Source: Mermis nigrescens (Eukaryota; Nematoda; Enoplea; Mermithida; Mermithidae). Taken from it: a DNA stretch of 64,000 nt. Positions 24,868 to 36,115 of the stretch are shown piece after piece; position 1 is the first letter of the stretch, and the number at the start of each line of letters is the position of its first letter. The translations under genes were made by a program, and so were the position numbers. The DNA lies in assembly GCA_036768485.1 (NCBI GenBank), contig JAVLUZ010000154.1:32997748-33061747 (forward strand). Reading direction: 5' to 3'. A model generated the notes under the pieces. That model was not told the DNA's origin and made no database searches. It saw only the letters and a list, made by a program, of their open reading frames with translations.

Positions 24868-24987
24868 ATGGCAGCTGCCACATCTTCCAGTCAACCGATT
24901 AAAGGTTGCCCTATTCCCGAAGAGACGGATCCAGTCGAACAGATGATTGAACGAACAGGTTGCGCAGAAAAACATTATGCTTTACAA
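24868..24987 (+). CDS. COA4: COA4 homologue (cytochrome c oxidase assembly factor 4), exon 1
   Basis: The exon encodes the first 40 residues of a small mitochondrial intermembrane-space protein that in other animals supports assembly of complex IV. The recognisable core reads EETDPVEQMIERTGCAEKHY, matching the family pattern of acidic run, D-P-x-x-x-x-I-x-R-x-G-C-A. The cysteine of GCAEKH is the first of a CX9C pair. Its partner is the second residue of exon 2, so the intron lies inside the motif. The start ATG at 24868 follows CCAAAAT. An upstream in-frame ATG at 24784 would add residues with no family likeness. The exon closes in phase 0 before a good donor, CAA|GTACGT. A possible 5'UTR acceptor (TTTTATAG) ends at 24854. 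This exon must be joined to 34818-34946, 9.83 kb away. Confidence 0.88.
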
Positions 24988-25088
24988 GTACGTGATGCAC
25001 TATTCCAATGTGAAAGCCATACGATTTAAGCAAAAAACGAAAGTCTATTCTTTACGTTATAGTAGTGCTATCAATGAAGAGACGTACC

Positions 25089-25291
25089 CATCGGTGGGCG
25101 GCACCAAAGTTTTGGGGGGATGCATGATTTTTTCAAAGGTCAAAAAATGGCCTTAAAAAATGGTGGTATGGCGAAAAAACACAATTTTCCAACGTTTCTC
25201 ATCGAGCACTATCCATTGGCATCAAAAAATTGCGAAAAATGTTCTAAAATTAAATTCTGGGGGTGCATGCATATCCCCACGTCCAGGTATG
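25089..25291 (-). mobile_element. F-family hAT-like MITE in the COA4 intron
   Basis: Ends CATCGGTGGGCGGC and CGTCCAGGTATG; both flanks are GACGTACC (25081-25088, 25292-25299), a perfect 8-bp duplication. It lies 101 bases after the COA4 exon 1 donor. The core 'aaaatggtggtatggcgaaaaaacac' type sequence is shared by all F copies. Confidence 0.85.
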
Positions 25292-26530
25292 GACGTACCT
25301 ACCTGACTTGTATAATATACTAAAAAATGAAACCTAATATGTTTGAAAAACGCGCCTCTTTGGAATTTTATGTTCAAATAAGAATCCTGATAGTGATTTC
25401 ATAATCAAATTGTCAAATTGTGAGGGATGCTTACATTACTGAATACATGAGCTCATTTGTAAATTTGACTACGATTCCTTTCGTGCAACCAAATTTAATC
25501 GTAAGCAAAAGTATTGGTTGGCTGGTTAGTCGGCTCAACGCTGGTTTTATTATTTCGATCGGCGCTGTCCTTCTCCATATGGGTCGTAGTTGCACTTGGT
25601 CAGGGTGGGATGGACAGGAAGGGATGAAATTGACAATGTGACTATTAGGGGGTTTACTATACATAGTCTGTTTCGTTCCGAACGGTCCATTTTTCCTTTA
25701 CGGCTTATTACTGTAGCACATTATTTCACGGTTTGTTGTTGCGGCAGTTTGTTAGGTGCGCCGTATGTTTAGTAAAGCACATTAAACATCGATAAGATGT
25801 GTGCAACCAGCTGCTACGAGGGTATAATTGGAGAAACCATCTGTGCAGTCGAAAATAAATACAGTAATAAGAATATAGCGAAAATGGTCCGATGGGACTA
25901 ACTATACTATACTGCATTTTTGTGGATACCATGTTGGAATCGCTAAAAAATACGCTATTTCTAGGCTTTTTCTATCCACAATCTGTCTTGTAAAGGCTAG
26001 GCAAACGAGGAAAATAAGGTAAAATCTACGTAATTCGTGATTTGGATGTGGTTTCGAACTTTTTTCGGCAATTTATTGCGACTTCGTCTAGCCAAGGTCA
26101 CTGGCTAATTATGTAAGCCATTTTAAATTAGACAGGTAATTTTTGAAATAGCGACTGGGATTCCCACTTTCTCTGTACAACTCATGCACACTACTTGTTT
26201 GCGTTTATTGAATTTTGTATAATTAATTCACAAACTAGCCGGACTATTCGTATTGGTTTCCTAAATCTTTAAAATTGTTTAAATTCTTTTAAATTGATAT
26301 GCATTGCACGCGCTCGCTTAATAGAGGAATCTTCTATTATGTTAAACAGGTGTGTGCTCGCAGGGAATGGATTATGTTAAAACTAAAGTTTTTTCTATTC
26401 GGAGAAATAAATCGTTATAATGAGTTTGGTCCTTGGAATTAGCAAATATGATATTTACAGAAATCTATTATCATCGTACTTTGTGTTCTGCACAAGCTAA
26501 TTTATTTAAATTTAAAGTACGTATAACAGC

Positions 26531-27882
26531 TTTTCAAATGTCAAGATCCTCCTGTCGTTACATATCGTTTAACTCAACCCATTGATAGATCTAAGATATT
26601 AAATTATAAACAGGTTATCGACGGATTTTCATCAACTGGTGTTATTCCGCCTTGTCATTGTCACTCGTCCCCTTATGTTTATCAACCATGTGGTCATGTC
26701 ATTACTGGCGATTTAAACTTCATTGGGGATCCTATGTTAATTTCTCTGTTCAATAAAGGTCCTAATTTCCGTGAAACTCCTCGCATAAATTGGAATGTTT
26801 GTGAAAATGACATTTCTCATGCTCTTGATAATTTTGCTACAACTTGGGCCAAGCGAGAAAATGCTCCTCTTGTTTCATTGCTCGACTGGAAAAATCGAAT
26901 AAAACAAATCGTTTCACAAAGAATTCACAGACTCAAAAAATCAAACTTTCCGTCCTTTTCTAATTCTCCCCTCGGTAAATCTATTGTTAGAGAAAAACTT
27001 TAAAATCTACATGATAATTTTGTCATTACCGTCGCAGATAAGGCTAGCAATAATTTAGTCATCACATGTAAGCACCATTATTTAACGGTTCTTTGCAAAG
27101 AATAGGGCTATTTTTCATCGTCATCCTACCCTCTAGTGGTACCTACATTTTATCCAATTTATGTCAAGAAAAGATTATCTTTGACCATATTCAATTTCAG
27201 AAAAATATTTTTCCAAAGTTTCCCGGTTCTGTTAGTGAAGAACGTCTTAACAAAAAACTACCTTTATTGTATTAGATTCCAAAACTACATAAAATTCCCT
27301 TTGAAGCTAGGTTTATCACTTCGGCTAAAAATTGTTCTTCTACTTTCATATCGTCGCTAATCTCCGAAGGCCTCAAGTTAGTCCGTAGTTTCTGGGAAAA
27401 CTATTGTAAAGCTATTTTCAGAAATTCTCGAATTAACAGGTTTTGGTCTATCAATAATTCATTTTCTTTCAGTAAAAAATTAGAATCAATTAAAAACATT
27501 AAGTCGATAAATACATTCGATTTTTCAACACTCTACACATCTCTCCCTCAAAACGAACTCATTTCCGCTTCTTTTGATTTCCTGGAGAAACCTTTTGATA
27601 TGAATGAATTTTTATGTACTAACGGTTTCAAATCATACTGGAGTTCTTCTCCTTCGGACAAAAAGTCTTATTTCACTTTTGACTTTGAAACTTTTACTAA
27701 CAGTCTCAAATTTTTAATCCAAAATTCATTTGTCAATTTTGGAAATAAAATTTTTCATCAAAAAAATTGGCATCCCCATGGGCTCTAATTATTCTCCACT
27801 TTTGGCCGATCTTTTTCTTTTTTACTGTGAATATAAATTCCAATCATCGCCTAGAAATAAAGACCTTGCTTATTATTTTAAC
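26531..27882 (+). pseudogene. Reverse-transcriptase pseudogene, 5' and central part
   Basis: This translates piecewise as a reverse transcriptase of a non-LTR or Penelope-like retroelement. Visible family motifs include CGHVITGDLNFIGD, LFNKGPNFRETPRINW, FVITVADKASNN, IPKLHK, EARFIT, the catalytic motif A region TFDFSTLYTSLP, and IGIPMGSNYSPLLADLF. The coding sequence is dead. There is a TAA at 27001, a TAG at 27103, a TAG where a tryptophan codon is expected (just before IPKLHK, about 27272), and a one-base insertion in an A-run near 27764. The frame continues to TTTTAAC at 27882, where a 4.2-kb insertion begins; the rest is at 32134-32834. Codons upstream of 26531 run into a stop. I assign the Penelope-like affinity only tentatively, because no GIY-YIG domain was seen. 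Confidence 0.75.
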
Positions 27883-27884
27883 TA

Positions 27885-28666
27885 GCAAAGAAAAATGCTC
27901 CGATGGAACAAAAAAGATGAATATACTTGGAATTGTGGATTATTAAGGATGTAAAAGGAGGGGACTAGGAAGAATCTACCTAAAGTCGCAAAATCTGCTA
28001 AAAATCACACTTTCTCTAAGCAACGCAAAAAATCGAAGTATACTCTGCGGCCTCTAAAAAGTGTCTTTTTTGAATAATTTTCAAAATTTCAGATAATAAA
28101 CGAAATCTATAATGTTTCCTTTTTTTAAATTGCTGGCAAGTAGCAACACTGACTAGCTTCGTATCCTGATTGAAAGAAAACTTAGTGGTATTGTATTTAA
28201 AAGTTGTTTTATTTTGCTATGAGCATTATAGCAAGCAAAGCAGGGGCCGATTGATTAGTGCACACAATCGTTACGGGCATGCTAGTGTACCTACATTTAG
28301 TCTGTTTCAAGTCAACTCACGCGTTTCCTACTGTTTTGAACCAACAATTCTTGCAATTGTTTTGGATGCATCGATGTTTGCTATTTCATTCAATTGGCTT
28401 AGAAAGACTGTTACTCGATATCATTTCCCATAGCTGCTGCATGACTAACGTGCTGCTTTTTCAATCATTTTTATGGTTAAATATTTATTCTAATGTGTTG
28501 ACCGCAGAATATACTTCGATTTTTTGCGTTGCTTAGATAAAGTGTGATTTTTAGCAGATTTTGCGACTTTAGGTAGATTCTTCCTAGTCCCCTCCTTTTG
28601 CATCCTTAATAATCCACAATTCCAAGTATATTCATCTTTTTGTTCCATCGGAGCATTTTTCTTTGC
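27885..28666. mobile_element. Long-inverted-repeat MITE flanked by TA, copy 2
   Basis: It has the same arms as 19918-20692, GCAAAGAAAAATGCTCC at the left and its complement at the right, and TA on both sides (27883-27884, 28667-28668). The two copies differ by scattered substitutions and small indels. Confidence 0.65.
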
Positions 28667-29429
28667 TAGTACCCTACTTTTAATTAGCATGATTTCAGTG
28701 CATCAGTCAGCAAACACATACAGTAACATACCACAATAATGACAGCAGTCCAAGAACGCGGAAAACAATATTGTTCTTAACATAAATTAATTGCCTCTAA
28801 ATTTAAAAAATATTGTTTTAAAAAAATACTCCTAGATTTTATAACCGTCTACCTTTTGAAATCAATCAGACTGCATAGAATTTAAAACTGAGTTAGATAT
28901 GCTCTTGATTGTCGGAAGTATAAAGTTTACTATTTTTTATTAGCTATAGTAAATATATGTTACATTCTAAACAGTCCTGTAAGTTATAGAGGTCGTTCCA
29001 CATTTAAATTAACTTGTAAACGACATATAACGTACCTACGGGACTTACTTAAGTACCTGGCTACACTTAGCGCTGGTCAGGTTGCTAGGGCGAAACGCCG
29101 GACTCAACCACACGACCCTCAATAACTACGGTCTCAAACTCCACGGACCTAAATTCGTCTGTCCCTACGGAGCTATTGGCAGCTATGCCCTAAAAACCTA
29201 ACGCAGTAGTAATTAAGTAACCCCGTAATTTTGCCTAGGTCAGTTGACCTATTTTGGACCAAAATAATAATTAACGCAAAAAGCTTTGTTAACTTGCTTT
29301 CGCCAGAGAATACCTATGGCGAAAAACTATTTCTTTTCTGGTTCCTACGAGCACAATGAACAATGAAAACAACAAAAAAGAGCTCTCAACCAGCCAGTCA
29401 TCTTACATAAAAATTATGAAATAATTTTT

Positions 29430-32129
29430 ATGATTTTTAAATCGAAATTTGGGCGTTTGAATTTGCGATAAAGAAAATAATCAAAAGACAGTCACTTGGA
29501 TTATTTAAGCCGAGTAATAAAATAAGGGCCGTCCACCAATTCCGAACTAAACGCGATTGATCACTATGAAAAAGTTTTGAAAAATGAGCTCGCTAAGCGA
29601 GAGTTGTAAACCAAGAGAAACTTAAAGTTTAAACCTACCATTAAATTATGAAGATAATTGTGAAAGATTTTAAACTTTAAGAAATTTGAAAAAGGTGGGA
29701 TGTTGGTCGCACTCGCTGTGATAAACATATAAGAAAAAGGATGGCCGAGTATATTATAGGTAACGCTATCGCGCTACCTATGATAATAAGTTTAACATAT
29801 GTATTCATTAACTGCAGTCTTTTCCATTCCAAATGGTGTATTTCCGATTTACGGCTTATTAATGTACATGATTACAATAAAGCTGCATATCTTTGTCGAC
29901 TTCTGTGCACAGTAGTGTGATCGCTGGTTCATTTTAAACCACGTTTGCAGGCAATTTACATCAATTAAACGATTGCTCTCCATGTGCCAGATTTTGTGAA
30001 ACATATTATAAACACGGCTAAGAAGGATTTAACTTTAATGCAGCCCATTTAAGACAAAATTACATCTCTTCAATGATCTAAGGACACTTGAACATAATTT
30101 TTAAATCACTTTAGATTACTTTTGAGGGTAAACAAACTCACTTAATTGATGTCTCACATATGAATCCTTGAAAATTTCTTGACTTCAGTTACAAAGTCTC
30201 TGCAAGTTTATCGAATTAAGGTTAATAATGTAAACTTTACACAAACACATAGCGTAAAGAATATTTTAGTCGGATTCGTAATTTTGATATTGCTCCGATA
30301 TTACTTTCAACATTTATGGAAAAATAAGTCTCCATAATGTTTTAAAGACAAATAAACATTAGGTTTACACCACTTTGCAATACTGCTGAGTGTAAGCAAG
30401 CGCGCCCAACTGACGTATATATTTCATTTCCTGTAAATTTTTAGATTTCAGGAAAAAATTTCGGTTTTTGCAATGCTCTAGAACAAAGGCTAACATGCAG
30501 TGTAAAAAATTACTCGAATATTATGATCAACATTCATGAAAAAATTATGTCTCTACAATGGTCTGTGGACAAATAAACAATGAGTGTAAACTTCTTTACA
30601 TCACTGTTGGATGTGAACAAACGCGCCTACGTGACGTCTCACATTTGATCCTTTGAAAAATTTTAGACTCTAGGAAAAAATTAGGTTTCTGGAATGCTCA
30701 AAAACGAAGATAAATACATATGTAGTATAAACTTCATGTAAACACCTAGTGTAAAGAAAACTTTGGTCAGATTCGTAATTTTAATATTGTTCCGATATTA
30801 CGATTAATATTTATGAAAAAATTAAGTCTTCATAGTGTTCTATGGGCAAACTAACAATTGGTGTAAACCACTTTACAACACTGTAGAGTGTAAACATATG
30901 CGTCAGACTGGCATATCAAATTTGGTTCCTGGTCCATTTCTAGACTTGATAATCGTGTCCCTGACTCATAACCGGAGAAGCTGGCAGAAAAAACAAGACA
31001 GAAACGCATTCTAAACACCAAATTTTTGACTTCACACTCGCTAAATATTAATGTATAGACAATTTGCTTTGACATGCACCCGATATAAAGCACTTTATTT
31101 TTATTCTATTAGACTTATCCCGATTTCTGGACGGAGAAAGTGGCGAACAATAAACGCAAGAAAAACGTATTTTCCATCATTTAGAACACTGTAAACTTTA
31201 AAATTCCGTACCGAACTCCCCATTGAGTTTAAAGAAATTCGGTTTGGTACAATTTGTAGCTTTTAAATCGTAGTACATTCCTGTGTGCCAAAATTCTCTT
31301 GCAAAAATTATTTGGTATGATTTATTAATCAAAATTCGGAAAAAACGTGTTTTTTCGCCCATTTTTTACCTATGATTTCGAACTTTACACCCCCATAAAT
31401 AACTCAATATTGCGTTTTTTTAAATGCGGTTTGCTGCGATGTGTAGCCCCTAAGAGGCGCTTTATTACTGCTGTATTCAATTCACCCTGACTCAAAAGCG
31501 GGAAAATTTGGCAGAGAAATCTTAGTTAAAATCCGTTTTTTTACACCATCCACTAGAGTGTAAACTTTAAACCCCAGGATCTAACTGACCACAGAGCATA
31601 GAATACTTTGCTTATATGCAGAATGTAGCCCTTGATCCGCTCCACATTTCTGTCAGAAAACATTTTAAAAACTCATAAGCGGACTTAGTATCGGACATAA
31701 GCAGGTTGAAAACTCGACCAAAAAGTGCTTTTTTCACCCCCAGATTTTCGCACTCTTTACACTGCCATTCGATAACTAATACGAATTTCAAAAAACAAAA
31801 AAAGTGCTATCTGTGGAATTCATCCCTCTATTATCCTATGCTGTTCAATTGTTCGAGTCATCAATACTCAGTTGTCCACATGCCGCAGTAAAAAGGTCCC
31901 AAAATTTGTCCTATGTTATAACGTTACACAAAAACTTTACACCTTCTTTACACAGTCAGTTGTGAGTTTCAAGAAAAAACGAAAAAACACGGGCAGCGAA
32001 TTTTTTTATTATCTTTCTTTAAAAAAAAACCGCACTTTCCAGAAGTGTCCCGTTATAGCTGTAGGGGGGTGCACAGGTGTTAGGGGTACCCAAGTATATT
32101 ATAGGTACGCGCTAACGCGCTACCTAAGA
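29430..32129 (-). repeat. Diverged inverted copy of the 2.93-kb repeat unit
   Basis: Read on the - strand, this follows the order of 13930-16845: the 'ctgtaggggggtgc' start, the TTTACAC tandem modules, and 'ccaagtgactgtcttttgatta' at the far end. Divergence is clearly greater than between the two tandem copies. A segment around 29720-29830 is unique to this copy and contains a second GGTAACGCTATCGCGCTACC word, so GGTAGCGCG-type motifs lie at both 29760 and 32104-32125. Confidence 0.75.
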
Positions 32130-32133
32130 TAAC

Positions 32134-32834
32134 GTGACTCGTTACATCGATGATATAGCGGCCATAAATATTTCAAATATTCGTTATTACATCAAAGAGA
32201 TTTACCCTACATCATACCTGGGCGTGGGGGGTGGGTTAGGTGGGTATGCACCCCCAGAAACCAAAATACTTCCCCCAGAAATCGAAATACCCCGCAGAAT
32301 TCAATTTTTGAAATTTTTTGTTTTTTTTCGCAATTTTTTGATGCCAATGGATAGTGCTTGATGAGAAACGTCGAAAAATGGTGCTTTTATCGCCATACCA
32401 CGATTTTTAAGGCTATTTTTTGACCTTCAGAAAATCTTGCACCCCCCAGAATTTTCTTGCTGCCCACGTATGCCCTACATCCTTGAATGTCACGGAAACT
32501 CTTTCTGCTGCAAAAGTTAGTTACTTAGATATTGAATTTAATCTTTCTAAAGTGATTTCTTACACGATTTTCGACAAAAAGAGAACAGTTTCAATTTCCT
32601 ATTGTCAATTTTCCTTTTTCAGACTCTAACGTACCTGAAGGTCTTTTGTATGCTGTTTTTGTAAGTCAACTTCATCGTTTTGCGCGTTTTTGCTCTAAAG
32701 CAGAATTTTTCACAGCGCGCGTGAATCATTTGTCAGTTAAATTGCAAGAACAGGGTTATAACGTTAAAATTATGCGCCAAAAATACATAAAATTTTGCAA
32801 TAGCAACCTTTCAGATTTTCCAGCGCATTCATAA
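32134..32834 (+). pseudogene. Reverse-transcriptase pseudogene, 3' part
   Basis: The frame resumes with RYIDDIAAIN, the YxDD catalytic motif C, in phase with the part ending at 27882. An F element (32213-32472) interrupts it. Once its 8-bp duplication is discounted the frame continues through SYLDIEFNL and a diverged stretch. It ends in VPEGLLYAVFVSQLHRFARF and a tail with QGYNVKIMRQKYIKF, typical of the C-terminal thumb of this reverse-transcriptase group. A frameshift lies near 32580-32630. A second, decayed copy of the tail follows at 32885-32996. Confidence 0.75.
32213..32472 (+). mobile_element. F-family MITE inserted in the reverse-transcriptase pseudogene
   Basis: Ends CATACCTGGGCG and CTGCCCACGTATG; both flanks are CCCTACAT (32205-32212, 32473-32480). 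Removing the element and one duplication restores the interrupted reading frame exactly, which proves the boundaries. This is the reference copy used here for the F family. Confidence 0.95.
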
Positions 32835-32884
32835 ATTCAAAATTGCTCAAGACCCTTTTGAAATTTGGGGTTTTCTGTATTCGC

Positions 32885-32996
32885 CTTGATAATCTGTCAA
32901 TCAAGCTGTGTAAACAAAGCCATTATGTTAAAATTATGAGTCAAGAATATTTTAAATTTTCCAATAACGATATTTTGATTTTTCCTTCGCGTTGGC
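32885..32996 (+). pseudogene. Second decayed copy of the reverse-transcriptase tail
   Basis: The frame reads DNLSIKL then VKIMSQEYFKFSNN, which parallels NHLSVKL then VKIMRQKYIKFCNS in the preceding copy about 150 bases upstream. It is a diverged duplicate of the C-terminal segment, followed by a stop. It may derive from a second element or a local duplication. Confidence 0.55.
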
Positions 32997-33051
32997 ACTG
33001 AGCTTCCCGTCACATTTCCAGACGCGCTTCATAAAACATCCGTATGAGTAA

Positions 33052-33247
33052 CATTGGCGGATCTAGGATTTTCCTAAGGGGGGGGGCGGTACCCCTAAGG
33101 GGGGGGGCGGAACCCTGACTTGGGCGGAAAAATTAGCCTTTTTAACCCGAAAATCGCTACAAATCGCTCAAAAATGCTTAATTTTGCGCACTATTTTGGG
33201 CCAATGGGGGGGAGCGGCCGCCCCCCTGCCCCCTAAATCCGCCCCTG
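33052..33247. mobile_element. hAT-like MITE with CATTGGCGGATC ends
   Basis: The left end CATTGGCGGATCTAGGA pairs with the right end TAAATCCGCCCCTG. The flanks ATGAGTAA (33044-33051) and ATGAGTGA (33248-33255) differ at one base. It is a smaller relative of 23078-23580. Confidence 0.8.
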
Positions 33248-33389
33248 ATGAGTGAGTAGCTGCGTTTTTTATTATAGTACGGTAGTCATATGAGTATGTA
33301 GGTGCGTCCGCATGTTCCCACGTCAATCCACACATTTTTATTTTTTCCGCCTTAGTACAATTATTCGCAATGTAGTGCATTATTACCGA

Positions 33390-33830
33390 TAATATCAGAG
33401 TAGGCGCAAATTGACTTAGATTTTTTTCTGCGTGCGCTTATATATTTTTTTCACAGTGCGCTGCATTCCGAGAATACAATAGTAGGTGCACATTGACTTA
33501 TACTTTCTATTCCTATCTAGCTCACGCTTTTTGTTTACTCGTTCTATTTCCTCACATGATTGAACAGGCCAGGTACGGCAGTATTTCATGTGTAGGTTTA
33601 CAATAATTTTTATTTATTTACTTATTTTATTTTTTATAATATTGTTTATGTTATTGATGTTATTATTATTATCATAGTACTTATAGTATAGGAGCACATC
33701 GATATAAATTTTTCTATTCCTGTCTTGCTCTCACTATCTATTTACTCATTGTATTTCCGCACGTGATTGAACAGGCCAGGTACGGCAATCTTTCACATGT
33801 AGGTTTACAATGTTTTTACTATTTATTGTT
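33390..33830 (+). repeat. Degenerate tandem duplication, about 206-bp offset
   Basis: The phrase 'gattgaacaggccaggtacggca' type sequence occurs at 33558 and 33764, with matching flanks including 'ctattcct', 'ctcactt' words before and 'gtaggtttacaat' after. A weaker third unit ('aggcgcaaattgactta') lies near 33400. No coding potential is seen. Confidence 0.6.
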
Positions 33831-34817
33831 TTTTATTTCATTTATTTATTTAGCTATTAATATTTTTTATTAATGTTCTTTTTTGCTATTATTTTTATGA
33901 ATATTAGTAATATCATTATTATCATAATATTTATAGTATCTATAAATTTTATTCGTCTATTTATTTACTTTTTATTCATTTTTTCTTTTTTTTTGTAATG
34001 AGAGGCAGTCTAGCTGCCTTGACTGGTGCCGCTAGGTTGCAGTGACAGTCAGAGGATTAAAGGCACGAAACTGTAGCAACATAGTTCCTCTCTGATGACC
34101 TCGTCTGTTAATATGATTTTTTCGTTCCATTTTTCCTTTTTCTTTTCTATGTAAGTTTTCGTTTTATAATCCTACCTATTTTTTCTTTTCAATTAGACTT
34201 TTGCGCCACATAAAACATGTAATCTCTCATAATACAATTTTTTAGGTGGGAACACTTGTGCTATTTCACGCGTCCTTTTCGTTTCTTAGTAATAGCATGA
34301 TGCACCTCTATATCTGTCTTTCTTTCTTCTCTCTTTTTTTCTCTTTTCTTTTTTAGTGTTTGTTGTTTTATTTATCTATTTATTTACTTATTTATTTTTT
34401 TCTTCATTTTCCTTTTTCTTTTTTATTTGCTTCTTTCTCGTATTGATGACTTCTTACTATTCCGGTATGGGCTTTTCAGATTTCTAACGGATGAAAAACT
34501 CATTTTCTTAACTCGTCAAACAGTAAAATGACTGAAAATGACGAATAATTAAAAATTTGCGAGTCTGCTTTTGTTATGAGATGTTTTTAGGGCTTTTCAC
34601 TTCATTTCAATTAACACTTCAATCCTTTACCTTTTCTATGTACATACGTTCCACTTCCTCATTCCACTTTCCACCTTCACTGTTCCTTTTTTCGCTTTTT
34701 TCTTACATGTTGCACATATTTCATTATTTTTTACCGGAACTTGTTTCTTTCTGAGATAGTTCTGGGATAAAATCTCTTTCATACCAATTAATCTTATGAG
34801 CATGTTTTGTTTTATAG

Positions 34818-34946
34818 GAATGCATGTACGAAAATCGAGACTGGAGGAAGTGCCAGAATCTAGTTCAGGATTTCAGAAAGTGTATGGCGTCTTACGAGCA
34901 AAATAAGAGGACGGCCGAACGGAACGAACAACAAAGAACGGATTGA
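34818..34946 (+). CDS. COA4: COA4 homologue, exon 2 (to stop)
   Basis: After the acceptor TTTTATAG the frame reads ECMYENRDWRKC, then QNLVQDFRKCMASYEQ, a basic/polar tail, and TGA at 34944-34946. The exon carries 42 residues, making an 82-residue protein, close to the ~87 residues of vertebrate COA4. Cysteines sit at C-x9-C spacing: GC (exon 1) to EC, and KC to KC. These form the twin CX9C helical hairpin that is oxidised on import into the mitochondrial intermembrane space, and DWRKC matches a conserved family spot. There is no mitochondrial presequence, as expected for the MIA40 pathway. A polyadenylation signal follows at 35152. Confidence 0.9.
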   Translation, partial: ECMYENRDWRKCQNLVQDFRKCMASYEQNKRTAERNEQQRTD

Positions 34947-35151
34947 CTTTGCTTACAATTGTCTATCTTGTTTGTTTTTATTATTGTGATTCTACGTTTT
35001 TGTTTTAAGAATTCTAGCCGATGTAAACGGACATCTTACGGTGTATAAATACGGATTAATTTAACTGAATTAGAAAAAACTGGTGGTATATGTATAGTTA
35101 AAATTGCTGAGTTGAAGGCGTACTTTGTGCTAGTGTTCTGTTGTCGCTTGA

Positions 35152-35157
35152 AATAAA
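35152..35157 (+). promoter_or_regulatory. Candidate COA4 polyadenylation signal
   Basis: AATAAA lies 206 bases after the COA4 stop codon and before the next repeat begins. It is the first good signal downstream, but transcript evidence is lacking. Confidence 0.4.
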
Positions 35158-35227
35158 ATGCATTTTTTGACGTTTCTGACCACACTCTATTCATTAAAGT
35201 TTTAAAAGAATATTTTCTAGAAAAATT

Positions 35228-35460
35228 TAGCGCAGCAAGAAAATTCTGTGACGTGGGGGGGGTTGCAAGATTCTTTGAAGGTCAACAAATGGCCTTAAAA
35301 ATGGTGGTATGGCGATCAAAACACCATTTTTCGACGTTCTCATTAAGCACTATCCATTGGCATCAAAAAATTGCGAAAAAAACGATAAAAAATTTTCAAA
35401 AATTGAATTCTGGGGGGTGTGTATTTTGATTTCCGAGGGGTATACCCCGCACGCCCAGGT
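35228..35460 (-). repeat. F-family element, left end truncated
   Basis: The core and the right end CGCCCAGGTGTG match F copies, but the left end starts within 'gcagcaagaaaattct' after a different repeat fragment (35157-35225). No target duplication can be assigned. Confidence 0.6.
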
Positions 35461-36115
35461 GTGGTTACCTACCTACATACATGGCCTTGCGTTGCGGTTT
35501 CTTTTCAAAATTTTTGGCAAACGTACCTACGCTGACTGACAGCTTTCGATAAATGTGGACCGATCCACGGTATATGGCCAAAGCTTCGAAGAGCCTTTGT
35601 GAAGCTGTGAATAAAAGAATATGAAATGAGCAGGTATTTCAATATTTCTTTTATAAGAAACATTGTGTTTGTACTGTAGGAGTCTCGTTTTCTATCAGAT
35701 TATCTTCACCTTTCCCTTCTCCTTTTTCTGACTGCCTAATGCTTACCATGTCTTAAGAGCGACTTTTTTAGTTCAATGGCTGGCACGTGCGCATCACCCT
35801 TTTTTACATTTTGCCTGTTTTGTGATCAACATTTCACGAAGCTTAAAATTTTTTGGACTTGTTCATATTCTTCATAAATTTTTTGGAATCGTTTTCACTT
35901 CAAAAATGCATTTAAGAGCGGTAAAATTTCGAAATTTTCCGGCGCGATCCATCTTTTATGCAAATTAAGTTAATAAGAATGCAGAAATTTACGGCGTTTG
36001 GTCTCAAAAATTTTTTCTGGAATACATTCGAGTGGTTCTTAATTGTGTTTTTTAAAATTTCGTCTCTTCGTGCCTTCTAAAAAATACAGGAGGTATTCCA
36101 ACGTTTAGTTGACAC

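Larger units (their letters stand above)
27883..32129. mobile_element. Composite insertion splitting the reverse-transcriptase pseudogene
   Basis: The pseudogene frame stops at TAAC (27879-27882) and resumes in the same frame after TAAC (32130-32133), so 4,247 bases were inserted with an apparent 4-bp duplication. The insert begins with a TA-flanked MITE (27885-28666), then sequence resembling 19760-19915 inverted, then an inverted copy of the 2.93-kb unit. It ends in GGTACGCGCTAACGCGCTACC. I cannot name the element responsible; there are no obvious matching outer ends. Confidence 0.6.
24988..34817 (+). other. COA4 intron, 9.83 kb, filled with mobile elements
   Basis: GT at 24988 and AG at 34816-34817 (TTTTATAG|GAA) bound the intron. 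Inside are an F element close to the donor, a split reverse-transcriptase pseudogene, a 4.2-kb composite insertion, a CACTGGCG-type MITE and T-rich low-complexity sequence near the acceptor. Stretches 25300-26520 and 33256-34800 contain no recognisable gene. Confidence 0.8.

Noticed and set aside
32134..32212. Independent short gene with RYIDDI motif
   Set aside because: It continues the reading frame interrupted at 27882, so it is part of the split reverse-transcriptase pseudogene.
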